This document shows positions 54,477-63,430 of a stretch of 64,000 nucleotides of DNA, piece after piece. Below the pieces are notes generated by a model. That model did no database searches and was not told where the DNA came from. It was given only the letters and a program-made list of their open reading frames with translations. Within the stretch, counting starts at the first letter, position 1, and each line of letters begins with the position of its first letter. Source of the stretch: Acinetobacter sp. CS-2 (GTDB lineage: Bacteria; Pseudomonadota; Gammaproteobacteria; Pseudomonadales; Moraxellaceae); NCBI RefSeq assembly GCF_016599715.1, contig NZ_CP067019.1, forward strand, positions 1,798,001 to 1,862,000. The letters are read 5' to 3'. The translations under genes were made by a program, and so were the position numbers.

Positions 54477-55385
54477 ATGCAATCCTTTTGGTTGATTTTC
54501 CAGTTACTGCTTTGTTTAGTGCTCGGATTTGTTTTGGCAAGACGCTTACCTCACTGGCTTGTGCATCTTGCTTTTAAGATTCTGCCCTATTTTACCTATA
54601 TTCTGCTGATTGCTATTGCCATTGAGTTTAGGCAAACATTACATACGATTGCTCAGCCTTGGCAAATCCTGAATCAGGCCGCTGTTTTAGCCATACTCAC
54701 CAGCCTCGGCGCATTCCTCTGCTGTTATGTGTTATTCAGGCTTTTGGGTTATCAACCGAGTCACGGCAAAGTGTCTATGAGCCTTGTGAGCAAATCCCTG
54801 ATCAATATCAGTTATGCTTTTATTGCCTTACTATTAGGTTATGTACTTTCTGAATCTACAGCCTACATGGGCTACACATTGCATATAAGTACCTGGAACC
54901 TATTACTGGCGTTCATGTTCATGATTGGCTTGGATCTTGCCTATTCACCCTTAGACCGATCCTGGCTGAACTGGAAAATTTTACTGGTGCCATTGGGCTG
55001 TATAGCCGGTTCACTACTGGGTGCTTTCGTTACAGCTACACTGATTCAAGACATCAGTTTAAAAGATCTCATCATGCTGTCCCAAGGTTATGGCTTTTAT
55101 TCCATGACTGGTATTGTGGTCACAGAACTCAAAAATGCCCATCTTGGTAGTATTGCACTGATGAATGACCTGTTTCGAGAAATATTGGCAATTGTGTTTA
55201 TGTATATTATCGGTTGGCGTTATCCACGCTCTGCAATTTCTTCAGCAGGAGCAACAGCAATGGATGTCACTTTGCCGATGGTAAAACAGGCCTGTGGCAA
55301 TGATTTTATTCCACACGCCATGGTCAGCGGCTTTATTCTTTCTATACTAGCGCCCATATTGGTGAGTGTGCTGGCAGCAGTTTAA
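54477..55385 (+). CDS. lysO: LysO-family lysine exporter
   Basis: This membrane protein with about eight hydrophobic segments belongs to the LysO (DUF340) family that exports lysine and toxic thialysine in E. coli. The best-conserved region is the C-terminal half: LSQGYGFYSMTGIVVTELKN, IALMNDLFREILAIVFMYI, GATAMDVTLPMVKQACGNDF and a final FILSILAPILVSVL. The length of 302 compares with about 299 in E. coli. It follows the monooxygenase gene in the same direction and may be co-transcribed. No link between the two activities is obvious. Confidence 0.88.
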   Translation: MQSFWLIFQLLLCLVLGFVLARRLPHWLVHLAFKILPYFTYILLIAIAIEFRQTLHTIAQPWQILNQAAVLAILTSLGAFLCCYVLFRLLGYQPSHGKVSMSLVSKSLINISYAFIALLLGYVLSESTAYMGYTLHISTWNLLLAFMFMIGLDLAYSPLDRSWLNWKILLVPLGCIAGSLLGAFVTATLIQDISLKDLIMLSQGYGFYSMTGIVVTELKNAHLGSIALMNDLFREILAIVFMYIIGWRYPRSAISSAGATAMDVTLPMVKQACGNDFIPHAMVSGFILSILAPILVSVLAAV

Positions 55386-55396
55386 TTTTTATATTT

Positions 55397-55508
55397 ATCC
55401 CTCACCTACCTCATCTCCCAGAAGGAGAACTTGTCCATTTTTACAATAATGAGACGTTCTCTCTCCCTTTGGGAGATGAGGAGTACTGCTCCGCAAGGGA
55501 GAGGGTGT
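55397..55508. repeat. Hairpin repeat element, copy 2
   Basis: The segment CTCTCTCCCTTTGGGAGA (about 55459-55476) matches CTCTCTCCCTCTGGGAGA of copy 1 (23639 onward) at 17 of 18 bases. Further CTCCC/GGGAG arms lie on both sides (CTCATCTCCC at 55412-55421, GGGAGATGAG at 55471-55480). It occupies the convergent gap between lysO and pyrF. Confidence 0.6.
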
Positions 55509-55512
55509 AAAG

Positions 55513-56193
55513 TTACAAGGTCGCCAAAATATCTTTTAGCATTTGACGCGGATTGTCCGACTTGGTAATTGGACGGCCAATCACCAAATGTGTAGAACCA
55601 TCCAGCATGGCTTGCTTAGGGGTGACAATACGTTTCTGATCATCCGCAGCTGAACCTGCCGGACGAATACCAGGAGTGACTAAAGCAAAGCCCTGGCCTA
55701 AAATTTCACGCAGCATTTTGGCTTCCTGAGCAGAACAAACCACCCCATCCAGACCACTTTCCTGAGTGAGTTTTGCAAGACGTTGCACTTGTTCAAATGG
55801 TTCAACATCTAAACCAATATCTTTTAAATCTTCACGCCCCATTGAAGTCAGTACAGTCACTGCAATCAGCTGCGTATTATAGTTACCGGCTTTTAATCGC
55901 TCTACACAGGTTTCCATCATCTTACGGCCACCTGATGCATGCACATTCACCATCCAAACACCTAGGTCTGCTGCTGCACATACGGCTTGAGCCGTAGTAT
56001 TGGGAATATCATGAAACTTCAAGTCCAAGAAAACTTCAAAACCCTTGTCATGTAATGCCTTTACTACATTTGGGCCTTCATGAGTAAATAGCTCTTTACC
56101 AACTTTCACCCGACATAATGCAGGGTCTAACTGCTCTGCAATCGTTAATGCGTCATATTGGCTTTTAGCATCCAGTGCAACAATGATACTCAA
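55513..56193 (-). CDS. pyrF: Orotidine 5'-phosphate decarboxylase
   Basis: PyrF converts OMP to UMP, the last step of pyrimidine synthesis. The catalytic Asp-Lys array is in [11 protein letters not shown] (Asp57, Lys59, Asp62). [16 protein letters not shown] opens the TIM barrel and the phosphate-binding loop is [10 protein letters not shown]. The length of 226 is normal. It lies downstream of lapA, separated by a terminator. In E. coli lapB sits between lapA and pyrF; here no lapB-like frame is present in the 237-base gap. Confidence 0.95.
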   Translation of the reverse strand: MSIIVALDAKSQYDALTIAEQLDPALCRVKVGKELFTHEGPNVVKALHDKGFEVFLDLKFHDIPNTTAQAVCAAADLGVWMVNVHASGGRKMMETCVERLKAGNYNTQLIAVTVLTSMGREDLKDIGLDVEPFEQVQRLAKLTQESGLDGVVCSAQEAKMLREILGQGFALVTPGIRPAGSAADDQKRIVTPKQAMLDGSTHLVIGRPITKSDNPRQMLKDILATL

Positions 56194-56323
56194 GAGACTT
56201 ACCTTCGCTCAGACAAAAAAGAAAGCTTATTATAAAAGGTATTCCAAAGTTTAACAAAGTGATAAAAAATTAGTTGATTGACGTTATTGCTTTAAATTTT
56301 CCTTATAAGGTTAGCTTGTAAAA

Positions 56324-56360
56324 ATAAAAAACACCCTGAAGCATTTACTTTAGGGTGTCC
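56324..56360 (-). terminator. Rho-independent terminator after lapA
   Basis: ACACCCT pairs with AGGGTGT, with an inner AAG/CTT pairing and one mismatch, and is followed on the minus strand by six T. It ends the rpsA-ihfB-lapA side of the operon before pyrF. Confidence 0.8.
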
Positions 56361-56430
56361 CAAAATTTATTCAATGTTTCGGTTTCAAGCTGGCTGGCTA
56401 AAACCCAAACATTATCGTTAACACACAGCA

Positions 56431-56802
56431 CTACAAGGGATTAGACGAACGATCATTCGAATGAATGTCTAAAACTGTTTTTTCATGTCTGCTATGAGCT
56501 GCTGCCTCAGCTGCTGCCAGTTGTGCAGCCTGTATTTGTTCTTTTCGAAGATGTTCGATGTCTTTACGTAGTCGCTTAATTTCCCAATTATTTTGAAATA
56601 CCCGGAAAATTTGTACCCCTAACAACAAACCCAATGCCACACCTAATGCCAAGGTTAATAACAGCAATAAACCTAAACGCATTGCCGGTACCTGTGTAAA
56701 CAACAGGTCAACTGAAAGTTCAGTACCATTTTGCAGCACAAGAGCCAATGAATAGCCAAAAAGTACAATGAGCAATGCGACTAAAATGTAACGCATAAAC
56801 AC
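56431..56802 (-). CDS. lapA: LapA-family (DUF1049) inner-membrane protein
   Basis: Two N-terminal membrane helices (about residues 4-24 and 40-64) are followed by a cytoplasmic coiled-coil-like stretch (about 70-105: NWEIKRLRKDIEHLRKEQIQ). This is the LapA/YciS layout. In E. coli LapA works with LapB and controls LpxC degradation and LPS synthesis. The length is 123 residues, a little longer than E. coli LapA because of an Ala-rich tail. It follows ihfB after 15 bases, so it is probably co-transcribed with it. Confidence 0.85.
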   Translation of the reverse strand: MFMRYILVALLIVLFGYSLALVLQNGTELSVDLLFTQVPAMRLGLLLLLTLALGVALGLLLGVQIFRVFQNNWEIKRLRKDIEHLRKEQIQAAQLAAAEAAAHSRHEKTVLDIHSNDRSSNPL

Positions 56803-56817
56803 CCCATAAATTTTTTA

Positions 56818-57120
56818 TTACTGTACCGATTCGTTTACTGCATCACGCAATGCTTTGCCAGGTTTAAAATGCGGAACTGCTTTCGCAGCTACTTCAACAG
56901 ATCGACCTGTTTTAGGATTACGCCCCACACGTGGATCACGGTGATGCAAAGCAAAACTGCCAAAACCCCGGATTTCAATACGATTATCAGATGATAATGC
57001 GGCTATCATTTGATCAATCATAATCTTAACAGCTTCTTCAACCAAAGGTTCTGCCAAGTGTGGATTTTTTAGGGAAATTCGCTCTATTAAGTCAGACTTA
57101 TTCAGTGCTTCAGTAGTCAT
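56818..57120 (-). CDS. ihfB: Integration host factor subunit beta
   Basis: IHF-beta is one half of the sequence-specific DNA-bending nucleoid protein IHF. The sequence begins [20 protein letters not shown] and shows the DNA-inserting beta-arm region [17 protein letters not shown], where the conserved Pro intercalates. The body [25 protein letters not shown] matches the HU/IHF fold. The length is 100 residues. The gene follows rpsA on the same strand, the conserved cmk-rpsA-ihfB arrangement, with a strong hairpin between rpsA and ihfB and lapA close downstream. Confidence 0.96.
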   Translation of the reverse strand: MTTEALNKSDLIERISLKNPHLAEPLVEEAVKIMIDQMIAALSSDNRIEIRGFGSFALHHRDPRVGRNPKTGRSVEVAAKAVPHFKPGKALRDAVNESVQ

Positions 57121-57183
57121 CTGCGACCTCTTTAATTATCAAGCTACTTTGTAGATGAAACGATAATAACCTGTTTAAATACA

Positions 57184-57221
57184 AAACGGTAGCGTAATAA
57201 GTTAATACTACGCTACCGTTT
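57184..57221 (-). terminator. Hairpin between rpsA and ihfB, probable terminator
   Basis: A 13-bp perfect stem (57184-57196 with 57209-57221; AAACGGTAGCGTA) has a 12-base loop. The minus strand continues with TTTTGTATTT, a modest T run. It likely limits readthrough from the highly expressed rpsA into ihfB. Confidence 0.8.
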
Positions 57222-57280
57222 ACAGTATTTGTGTAAAAAGTATTAGTTAATTTACATTAACAATACATTTTAACATCTAC

Positions 57281-58957
57281 TTAGTTACCCATTTGAGCTT
57301 TGATCAAATCACCAATAGTCTTAGGACCATTGTCTTGACCAGCTGCAGCTGTTTTCAAGTTAGCAACCGCTTCTTTCTCTTCAGCTTCGTCTTTCGCTTT
57401 GATAGACAAGTTGATAGAGCGAGATTTACGGTCTACATTGATAATCTTAGCTTCAACTTCTTGACCAACTTCAAGGAACTTAGTTGCATCTTCAACGCGG
57501 TCGCGGTTGATTTCAGATGCTTTAAGAGTCGCTTCAACTTCGTCAGCTAACTTAACAGTCGCGCCACGAGCGTCAACTGCAGTTACAGTACCTTTAACAA
57601 GCGCACCACGTTCGTTAGCAGCCAAGAAATCGTTGAACGGATCGCTGTTCATTTGTTTGATACCAAGGCTGATACGGTTGCCTTCAGCATCTACAGACAG
57701 GATAACTGCTTCAACAGTGTCACCTTTCTTGTAACGACGGATAGCTTCTTCGCCTTGTTCGTTCCAAGAGATGTCAGACAAGTGAACTAGACCATCGATA
57801 CCGCCTGGTAAACCGATGAAGATACCGAAATCAGTGATTGATTTGATCGTACCTGAAACTTTTTCACCTTTGTCGTGGTCTTTAGCAAACTCTTCCCATG
57901 GGTTAGCACGAGTTTGTTTGATACCAAGAGAAATACGACGACGTTCTTCGTCCACTTCAAGAACCATAACATCAACTTCGTCACCGATCTGAACAACTTT
58001 AGATGGGTGGATGTTTTTGTTAGTGTGGTCCATTTCTGAAACGTGTACTAAACCTTCAACGCCTTCAGCGATTTCAGCGAAACAACCGTAGTCAGTAAGG
58101 TTAGTTACGCGCGCTTTAACGATAGAACCTTTAGGGTAACGGTTCATGATCGCTAACCATGGATCTTCGCCTAATTGTTTAAGGCCTAAAGATACGCGGT
58201 TACGTTCGCGGTCGAATTTAAGTACTTTAACAGTAACTTCTTGTCCAACTTCAACAACTTCTGAAGGGTGCTTGATACGTTTCCAAGCCATGTCAGTGAT
58301 GTGAAGAAGACCATCGATACCACCAAGATCAACGAACGCGCCGTAATCAGTAAGGTTCTTGATAGTACCAGTAACTGTTTGACCTTCTTCAAGCTGAGCA
58401 AGAAGAGCTTCACGGTCAGCTGAAGATTCAGCTTCCATAACAGCACGACGAGATACAACAACGTTGTTACGTTTAGCATCAAGTTTAATTACTTTGAATT
58501 CTAACTCTTTGCCTTCAAGGTGAGTTGTGTCACGGATAGGACGAGTGTCTACCAAAGAACCTGGCAAGAACGCACGAACTGGACCGATGTCAACAGTGAA
58601 ACCGCCTTTAACTTTACCAGAAATAACACCAGTAACGATTTCGCCGTCTTCAAAGATTTTTTCAAGTTTAGTCCAAGTTTCAGCACGTTTCGCTTTTTCA
58701 CGTGATAAAACTGTTTGACCCATACCGTTGTCAAGAGCTTCAACAACAACATCAACAGTATCGCCAACTTGAACTTCAAGTTCACGTTGGTCGTTTAAGA
58801 ATTCAGCGCGGTCAACAATACCTTCTGATTTAAGGCCAGTGTCAACTGTTACCCAGTCAGAGTCGATATTTACTACAACGCCTTGGATGACTGCACCCTT
58901 TTCAACGTTGAGGTTTAATTCGCTTTCTTCAAAGAGGGCTGCAAAAGATTCGGTCAT
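57281..58957 (-). CDS. rpsA: 30S ribosomal protein S1
   Basis: S1 binds mRNA at the 30S platform and helps initiate translation on structured or weak-SD messages. The 558-residue protein has six S1 (OB-fold) repeats; the first two are the less RNA-like ribosome-binding repeats, and later repeats show [40 protein letters not shown] and [21 protein letters not shown]. coli S1 has 557 residues. It is downstream of cmk on the same strand, with a 106-base leader that could hold an S1 autoregulatory site. I saw no diagnostic structure in it. Confidence 0.97.
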   Translation of the reverse strand: MTESFAALFEESELNLNVEKGAVIQGVVVNIDSDWVTVDTGLKSEGIVDRAEFLNDQRELEVQVGDTVDVVVEALDNGMGQTVLSREKAKRAETWTKLEKIFEDGEIVTGVISGKVKGGFTVDIGPVRAFLPGSLVDTRPIRDTTHLEGKELEFKVIKLDAKRNNVVVSRRAVMEAESSADREALLAQLEEGQTVTGTIKNLTDYGAFVDLGGIDGLLHITDMAWKRIKHPSEVVEVGQEVTVKVLKFDRERNRVSLGLKQLGEDPWLAIMNRYPKGSIVKARVTNLTDYGCFAEIAEGVEGLVHVSEMDHTNKNIHPSKVVQIGDEVDVMVLEVDEERRRISLGIKQTRANPWEEFAKDHDKGEKVSGTIKSITDFGIFIGLPGGIDGLVHLSDISWNEQGEEAIRRYKKGDTVEAVILSVDAEGNRISLGIKQMNSDPFNDFLAANERGALVKGTVTAVDARGATVKLADEVEATLKASEINRDRVEDATKFLEVGQEVEAKIINVDRKSRSINLSIKAKDEAEEKEAVANLKTAAAGQDNGPKTIGDLIKAQMGN

Positions 58958-59063
58958 GATATACCTGATAAGTCAGCGGTCTTGGATCAGACAAGGCCGG
59001 TTTAATTAAGCTTCCACATAGTCCGTAATAAACTGATCTAGCTATGCTTTTGCTGAAAATTCG

Positions 59064-59747
59064 TTAATTAGCTAACTGCTTGTCGACAAAATGGGTCATC
59101 AATTTGAATACTTCATCGATATTCAATTCTGAACTATCAATAATATATGCATCTGCTGCCGGTTTGAGTGGTGCGACCGTGCGCTCCATATCTCTTTTGT
59201 CTCGAGCTTGTATATTAGCTAAAATGTCGTTCATTTTAACATCTAGCCCCATCCCCTGCAACTGCTTTACTCGTCGCTCCGCTCGGGATTCAGCCGATGC
59301 CGTCAGATAAATTTTTGCTTGAGCTTGCGGAAAAATGGAAGTTGCCATATCCCTGCCATCGGCAACCAGTCCCGGAGCTTGTGCAAATGCATGTTGACGT
59401 TCCAATAGCGCTGCTCTAAGCTCAGGAACTACCGCAACTTTTGAAGCAAACTCTCCCACCCGTTCGGTACGGATAGTTTGGGTCACATCTTCACCATCAA
59501 GCTCAACTCGGGTACCAGATTCAGTCGTCACAAATTTTATGTCTAAATTTGTTGCAATTTTAATGCACTGCTCCAGTTCGGAATCCAGGCTATCGAGTAA
59601 ATCCTGTTGATGTAATGACAGCCCGAGCAGACGATATAGAGCACCCGAATCAAGCAAATGAAATTGATAATGTGCTGCCAGTTTAGCCGCAAGTGTGCCT
59701 TTCCCGGAACCACTCGGCCCATCTATGGTAATAATTTGAACTGTCAT
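59064..59747 (-). CDS. cmk: Cytidylate kinase
   Basis: Cmk phosphorylates CMP and dCMP to their diphosphates with ATP. The P-loop GPSGSGKGT occupies about residues 10-18. The CMP-binding region is [13 protein letters not shown], and further signatures are [24 protein letters not shown] and the lid [16 protein letters not shown]. The length is 227 residues. It lies upstream of rpsA, the widely conserved cmk-rpsA pair. The SRPBCC gene precedes it by 17 bases, so transcription may begin further upstream. Confidence 0.96.
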   Translation of the reverse strand: MTVQIITIDGPSGSGKGTLAAKLAAHYQFHLLDSGALYRLLGLSLHQQDLLDSLDSELEQCIKIATNLDIKFVTTESGTRVELDGEDVTQTIRTERVGEFASKVAVVPELRAALLERQHAFAQAPGLVADGRDMATSIFPQAQAKIYLTASAESRAERRVKQLQGMGLDVKMNDILANIQARDKRDMERTVAPLKPAADAYIIDSSELNIDEVFKLMTHFVDKQLAN

Positions 59748-59764
59748 TAATTTTCCACTTTACC

Positions 59765-60196
59765 CTATACAGTTTTAGCTAATTTCGAAAAACCTAGTTT
59801 AATCGCAGATTTAAGCTGTGCAAGGATTAATTTACTGATAAAAGGTGCACGTGCCTGCAATTCAATGGTATAGGTAACCAAGGTTTTGTCATCATCTTTA
59901 GCCTCAAACTCGATAATGCCCAAATGGTGTTTCACCAAAGGGTTTTTCACAATCTGGTATTCGATACGCTGATTCGGTTCCAGCAAGGTAATCTGTTCCC
60001 GTAAAGGCTTGACGGGACCAAAACCCATACGGCGTACCGAACCCACCCCATCCCGACGCTCAGGATCTGTAGAATCTTTAATCCGTTCAACCTGAATCGG
60101 TGCAAAAGCTACATTGTAGGTGGCATGCTTTGATAGCAAATCAAAAACCTGATCGATGGGTGCGTTAAATTCTTTTTTTACTTGAATAGAATTCAT
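59765..60196 (-). CDS. SRPBCC-family (polyketide cyclase/START-like) protein
   Basis: This 143-residue helix-grip fold protein begins NSIQVKKEFNAPIDQVFDLL, the typical first strand and helix of the SRPBCC family, with GSVRRMGFGPVKPLREQITL and a final long helix FISKLILAQLKSAIKLGFSKL. Members bind hydrophobic ligands in a deep pocket, and some are enzymes. No catalytic motif is visible and the ligand is unknown. It stands between tadA and cmk on the same strand with a 58-base gap to tadA. Confidence 0.8.
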   Translation of the reverse strand: MNSIQVKKEFNAPIDQVFDLLSKHATYNVAFAPIQVERIKDSTDPERRDGVGSVRRMGFGPVKPLREQITLLEPNQRIEYQIVKNPLVKHHLGIIEFEAKDDDKTLVTYTIELQARAPFISKLILAQLKSAIKLGFSKLAKTV

Positions 60197-60254
60197 GACT
60201 TATCCTGATTTTTATTGACAATACTCATTGTCATTATAGTTTATATGATTTTAA

Positions 60255-60776
60255 TTAATGATTTTGATTATTTAGAGATTTTTCTTGTAACTTCTGCAAT
60301 TTTTTTTGCTCACGGCGCATCTTGAAAAAATTGCTGAGCTGCTGGGAACACTGTTCTTGCATACACCCTGCCTCATACTCGAAAACATGATTGTAGTAAC
60401 CGGTTTCAAATAATCGACGCACGCTAATTAAGGAACCTGCTTTCGGTTCAGTGGCACCAAACACGACCTTGGAGACCCGTGCATGAATCAAAGCCCCAAC
60501 ACACATGGTACACGGCTCTAAAGTCACATAAAGTACCGCGTCTTCAGGTAATCGGTAGTTATTCAGATTTGTACAGGCTTGGCGTAAAGCCTGAACCTCA
60601 GCATGAGCCGTGGGATCATTTAAAGAAATAGGTGCATTATGTCCTGCACCAATAATCTGATTTTGACTGACGATGACTGCACCCACAGGAATCTCCTGTT
60701 TTGAAGCGGCAATAGCAGCCTGCTCATACGCAAATTGCATCCAGTATTCATCAGTCAATTGTGTAGCATCAGTCAT
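60255..60776 (-). CDS. tadA: tRNA-specific adenosine deaminase
   Basis: TadA converts adenosine 34 to inosine in tRNA-Arg(ACG). The zinc/proton-shuttle motif is THAEVQ (His58, Glu60) and the cysteine pair is PCTMC (near residues 87-91), as in all deaminases of the cytidine/adenosine superfamily. GAVIVSQNQIIGAGHN gives the core strands. The length of 173 is usual, with a Lys/Gln-rich C-terminal helix. It begins 4 bases after the enoyl-CoA hydratase-like gene ends, so they are probably in one unit. Confidence 0.95.
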   Translation of the reverse strand: MTDATQLTDEYWMQFAYEQAAIAASKQEIPVGAVIVSQNQIIGAGHNAPISLNDPTAHAEVQALRQACTNLNNYRLPEDAVLYVTLEPCTMCVGALIHARVSKVVFGATEPKAGSLISVRRLFETGYYNHVFEYEAGCMQEQCSQQLSNFFKMRREQKKLQKLQEKSLNNQNH

Positions 60777-60780
60777 CTGC

Positions 60781-61905
60781 TTAACTGATGATACCGTAAT
60801 GCTTCAACAGATCATTCCAGCTTTGAATATTGGTCACAGGCGGACAGTCAGACAAGATGGTTTTTAAAGAGAAATCACTGCCTTTTATCCATTCCGGAGA
60901 CAGGTCTTTATCAACCAGACGCGCCCGTACACCTTCGACGAAATCAGGGTGACGAATCTTCCAGTTGGAGATTTGCGTTTCAAGCTCAAAAACTTCATTC
61001 CAAGAATGAACACGCTTGCCCCACTGCCATAATAACCAGGTTAATGCTGCTGTAGTAGGCGAACCTTTTTGCAGATTTTCACTCGCTTGACGAAGCCAAT
61101 CACTGCGTGCATCACTCAGCCCGATAATAGATTCATAGTCATGTTCAAAGTTCACCCCACGGCAAACGCTATGAATGACATCCAGTGAATTTTGTAAAGG
61201 TCCGGGACCTACCGGACGGTGCATACTATTTAAAGTATCATCAATGGCACGAAAATCCCCTGCAGGATAATGTCCCCAATCAATATTCAGCACTTTGTCC
61301 AGCACATTATCACGCTGCGCATCACAAATATGGGTTGCCCAGCCAATCCCATATGCACCGGCAGAGGTCATAATGGAACCAGTTAAACCAGTAAACAGAC
61401 CAATCGCGCCTCGATCGGCCAAGAAGCGTGTCGCACCGACATCCGGATACAGGCCGATATTAATTTCAGGCATTGCCAAACGCGAATAAGGCGTCACCAG
61501 GCGGAATGGTGCAGCCATAAACAGGCCCAGACCACCACCCATCACATAACCTTCACCCCAAACCAGTACTGGCTTGGCATAGTTATGCAGCAATAAATCT
61601 AGCGCATATTCTTGTTCAAAGAATTTGTTTGCGGTTGCAACTTCATCATTAATGACCAACTGACGAAGTTTACGGACATCACCACCAGCACAGAAAGCCT
61701 TCGGGGTGGTCGAATCCAGCCAGATCGCTTTTACCGCATCATCATGGTGAAAATCTTGGAACACTTCTAAGAGTGCAGTAACGATAGATTCATCCAGGGC
61801 ATGTAGAGATTTCGGCCGGTTCAGGCGAACAATGCGCCAGCCGTTGATTGCTTCCTCTACAATCAGATCAGGATGATAACTTTTTAGTTCAGGAGATTGT
61901 GTCAT
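60781..61905 (-). CDS. Crotonase-family 3-hydroxyisobutyryl-CoA hydrolase
   Basis: The crotonase fold is evident: [36 protein letters not shown] (oxyanion hole) and [20 protein letters not shown]. Members of this subfamily with a long C-terminal part of the type [20 protein letters not shown] hydrolyse 3-hydroxyisobutyryl-CoA in valine breakdown, and that segment is present. I start at ATG 61905 (374 residues), which overlaps the ung stop codon as ATGA; the longer frame begins with TTG. Substrate assignment is by family resemblance; a hydratase activity is the alternative. Confidence 0.87.
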   Translation of the reverse strand: MTQSPELKSYHPDLIVEEAINGWRIVRLNRPKSLHALDESIVTALLEVFQDFHHDDAVKAIWLDSTTPKAFCAGGDVRKLRQLVINDEVATANKFFEQEYALDLLLHNYAKPVLVWGEGYVMGGGLGLFMAAPFRLVTPYSRLAMPEINIGLYPDVGATRFLADRGAIGLFTGLTGSIMTSAGAYGIGWATHICDAQRDNVLDKVLNIDWGHYPAGDFRAIDDTLNSMHRPVGPGPLQNSLDVIHSVCRGVNFEHDYESIIGLSDARSDWLRQASENLQKGSPTTAALTWLLWQWGKRVHSWNEVFELETQISNWKIRHPDFVEGVRARLVDKDLSPEWIKGSDFSLKTILSDCPPVTNIQSWNDLLKHYGIIS

Positions 61906-62615
61906 GCGTCCAGCTGCCAATTGATCGGCTCAATGCCATTTTGTTTCAGATAATTATTTGCTTTTGAAAATACTTTACAACCAAAAAAACCACCACGATT
62001 TGCTGACAAAGGAGAAGGATGTGCAGCTTTCAATACCAAGTGTTTATTTTGATCGATACGTTGTCCTTTACGTTGTGCATAGGCTCCCCAAAGGATAAAC
62101 ACGATATGTTCACACTGCTCATTTAAAGCATCAATCACATGATCAGTAAAATCCTCCCATCCACGTTTTTGGTGTGATGTCGGCTGTCCTGCTTCAACAG
62201 TCAATACCGCATTGAGCAATAACACACCTTGTTCAGCCCAACGGGTTAAATCACCATGCTTGGGAACAGGAATACCCAGATCAGTATTTAATTCATGGAA
62301 AATATTACGTAAAGATGGCGGTAATGCAACCCCTCTTTGTACTGAAAAACTTAATCCATGTGCCTGATTGGGCCCATGATAAGGATCCTGACCCAGAATA
62401 ACGACTTTAACACGGTTGAAAGGTGTTGTATTTAAGGCATTAAAAATGAGTGAATTAGGGGGATATATAATTTTATCGGCATGTTTTTCAGTCAGCAAGA
62501 ACTGTTTTAGATCATCCATTTTGGCACTGAGCAAAAAATCGCTCAATGCATTTTTCCAACTTGCATCCAACTGGATTTTATCGAGTTTAGCTTGCTGTTG
62601 TTCCGTTAAAGACAT
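61902..62615 (-). CDS. ung: Uracil-DNA glycosylase
   Basis: Ung removes uracil from DNA in base-excision repair. The catalytic water-activating Asp77 is in [18 protein letters not shown], and the leucine-intercalation loop is [16 protein letters not shown], where His contacts the uracil. The [20 protein letters not shown] segment is also diagnostic. The length of 237 is normal. Its stop codon overlaps the start of the crotonase-family gene in ATGA, which implies translational coupling of two unrelated functions. Confidence 0.96.
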   Translation of the reverse strand: MSLTEQQQAKLDKIQLDASWKNALSDFLLSAKMDDLKQFLLTEKHADKIIYPPNSLIFNALNTTPFNRVKVVILGQDPYHGPNQAHGLSFSVQRGVALPPSLRNIFHELNTDLGIPVPKHGDLTRWAEQGVLLLNAVLTVEAGQPTSHQKRGWEDFTDHVIDALNEQCEHIVFILWGAYAQRKGQRIDQNKHLVLKAAHPSPLSANRGGFFGCKVFSKANNYLKQNGIEPINWQLDA

Positions 62616-62661
62616 ACTTGCTTCCTAATTTTTTGACCAGCCCAAACTTTTTTCATTTTCT

Positions 62662-63258
62662 TCAAATTTGTACTTGAAGATCGACCGCTGGATTCTGGAA
62701 TTTAATGCCTTGTTGTAATTTTTCATACATTCCAGGATCTGCCCATTCCGCTTGGACCTGTTCAGAAAATACAATCTGGTCAAGACTGAGCACACCCATT
62801 TGTTCATTTTCAATATCTTCAATAAAGCTTTGCGCATAACCGGTATCGGTTTCATGCACAATCACCGAATAAACCTCTACGTCGCCTTCCCCATTTTGGG
62901 TAATGGTCGATGCAAGCACCTGTTGTGCCAGATAGAAGAAAATGCGTGAGAACTGTTCTGCAGAAGGTGAAACAGGTAAAGATACCCAGCGGGCACTAAA
63001 TTTTTTGCAAGCGGCAATATATTCAGCATCATCATATTGCCAGAAGCAGATCGCATGATCAAAACTGTCAAAAATATCTTTGATTACGCCTTTTAATAAT
63101 CCGAAATCATAGACCATTTGACCATGATCAAGCTTGGACGCTTTAAGCAACAATTCAACTTTATAGCTATGACCATGAATCGAACGCTTACAGCGATCTG
63201 ATGTGCAGTTTCGCACAATATGAGCATTTTCAAACTTAAATAACTTACGAATTAACAT
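62662..63258 (-). CDS. 6-pyruvoyl-tetrahydropterin synthase/QueD-family protein, long form
   Basis: The tunnel-fold family is indicated by the zinc-ligand His at FENAH (His13) and SIHGHSY (His28, His30) and by the Cys23 in CTSDRCKRS, the catalytic Cys in QueD. Asp-His of the second triad lie in SFDHAICFW. With ATG 63258 the protein has 198 residues, whereas typical QueD has about 120. The extra 70 residues (IVHETDTGYAQSFIED onward) form a C-terminal extension known from a gammaproteobacterial branch. It probably makes 6-carboxy-tetrahydropterin for queuosine. The SD before 63258 is weak. Confidence 0.85.
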   Translation of the reverse strand: MLIRKLFKFENAHIVRNCTSDRCKRSIHGHSYKVELLLKASKLDHGQMVYDFGLLKGVIKDIFDSFDHAICFWQYDDAEYIAACKKFSARWVSLPVSPSAEQFSRIFFYLAQQVLASTITQNGEGDVEVYSVIVHETDTGYAQSFIEDIENEQMGVLSLDQIVFSEQVQAEWADPGMYEKLQQGIKFQNPAVDLQVQI

Positions 63259-63297
63259 GTGCCGTGATGCAATCAAAAATCTGTGAATTAAATTTGA

Positions 63298-63336
63298 TTA
63301 TAAAGCAAAAGTGAAAGTTATAAAGCAAAAGTGAAA
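63298..63336. repeat. Tandem 20-bp direct repeat
   Basis: TTATAAAGCAAAAGTGAAA occurs at 63298-63316 and again at 63318-63336, a period of 20 bases. It lies in the leader of the queD-like gene, about 40-80 bases before its start. It may double a regulatory site or be a slippage product. Confidence 0.75.
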
Positions 63337-63370
63337 TTCTGAACATTAATTTTACTGTTCAATAGCATTG

Positions 63371-63404
63371 GAGAAACACATGCAGTTGAATGGATGTGTT
63401 TCTC
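63371..63404. repeat. 11-bp hairpin between gspK and the queD-like gene
   Basis: GAGAAACACAT (63371-63381) pairs exactly with ATGTGTTTCTC (63394-63404), loop 12 bases. The T run follows on the plus strand only, so it does not form an ideal terminator for the minus-strand gspK gene just to its right. Confidence 0.65.
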
Positions 63405-63430
63405 ATTTTTCATCATATCTCGGGATCTGA

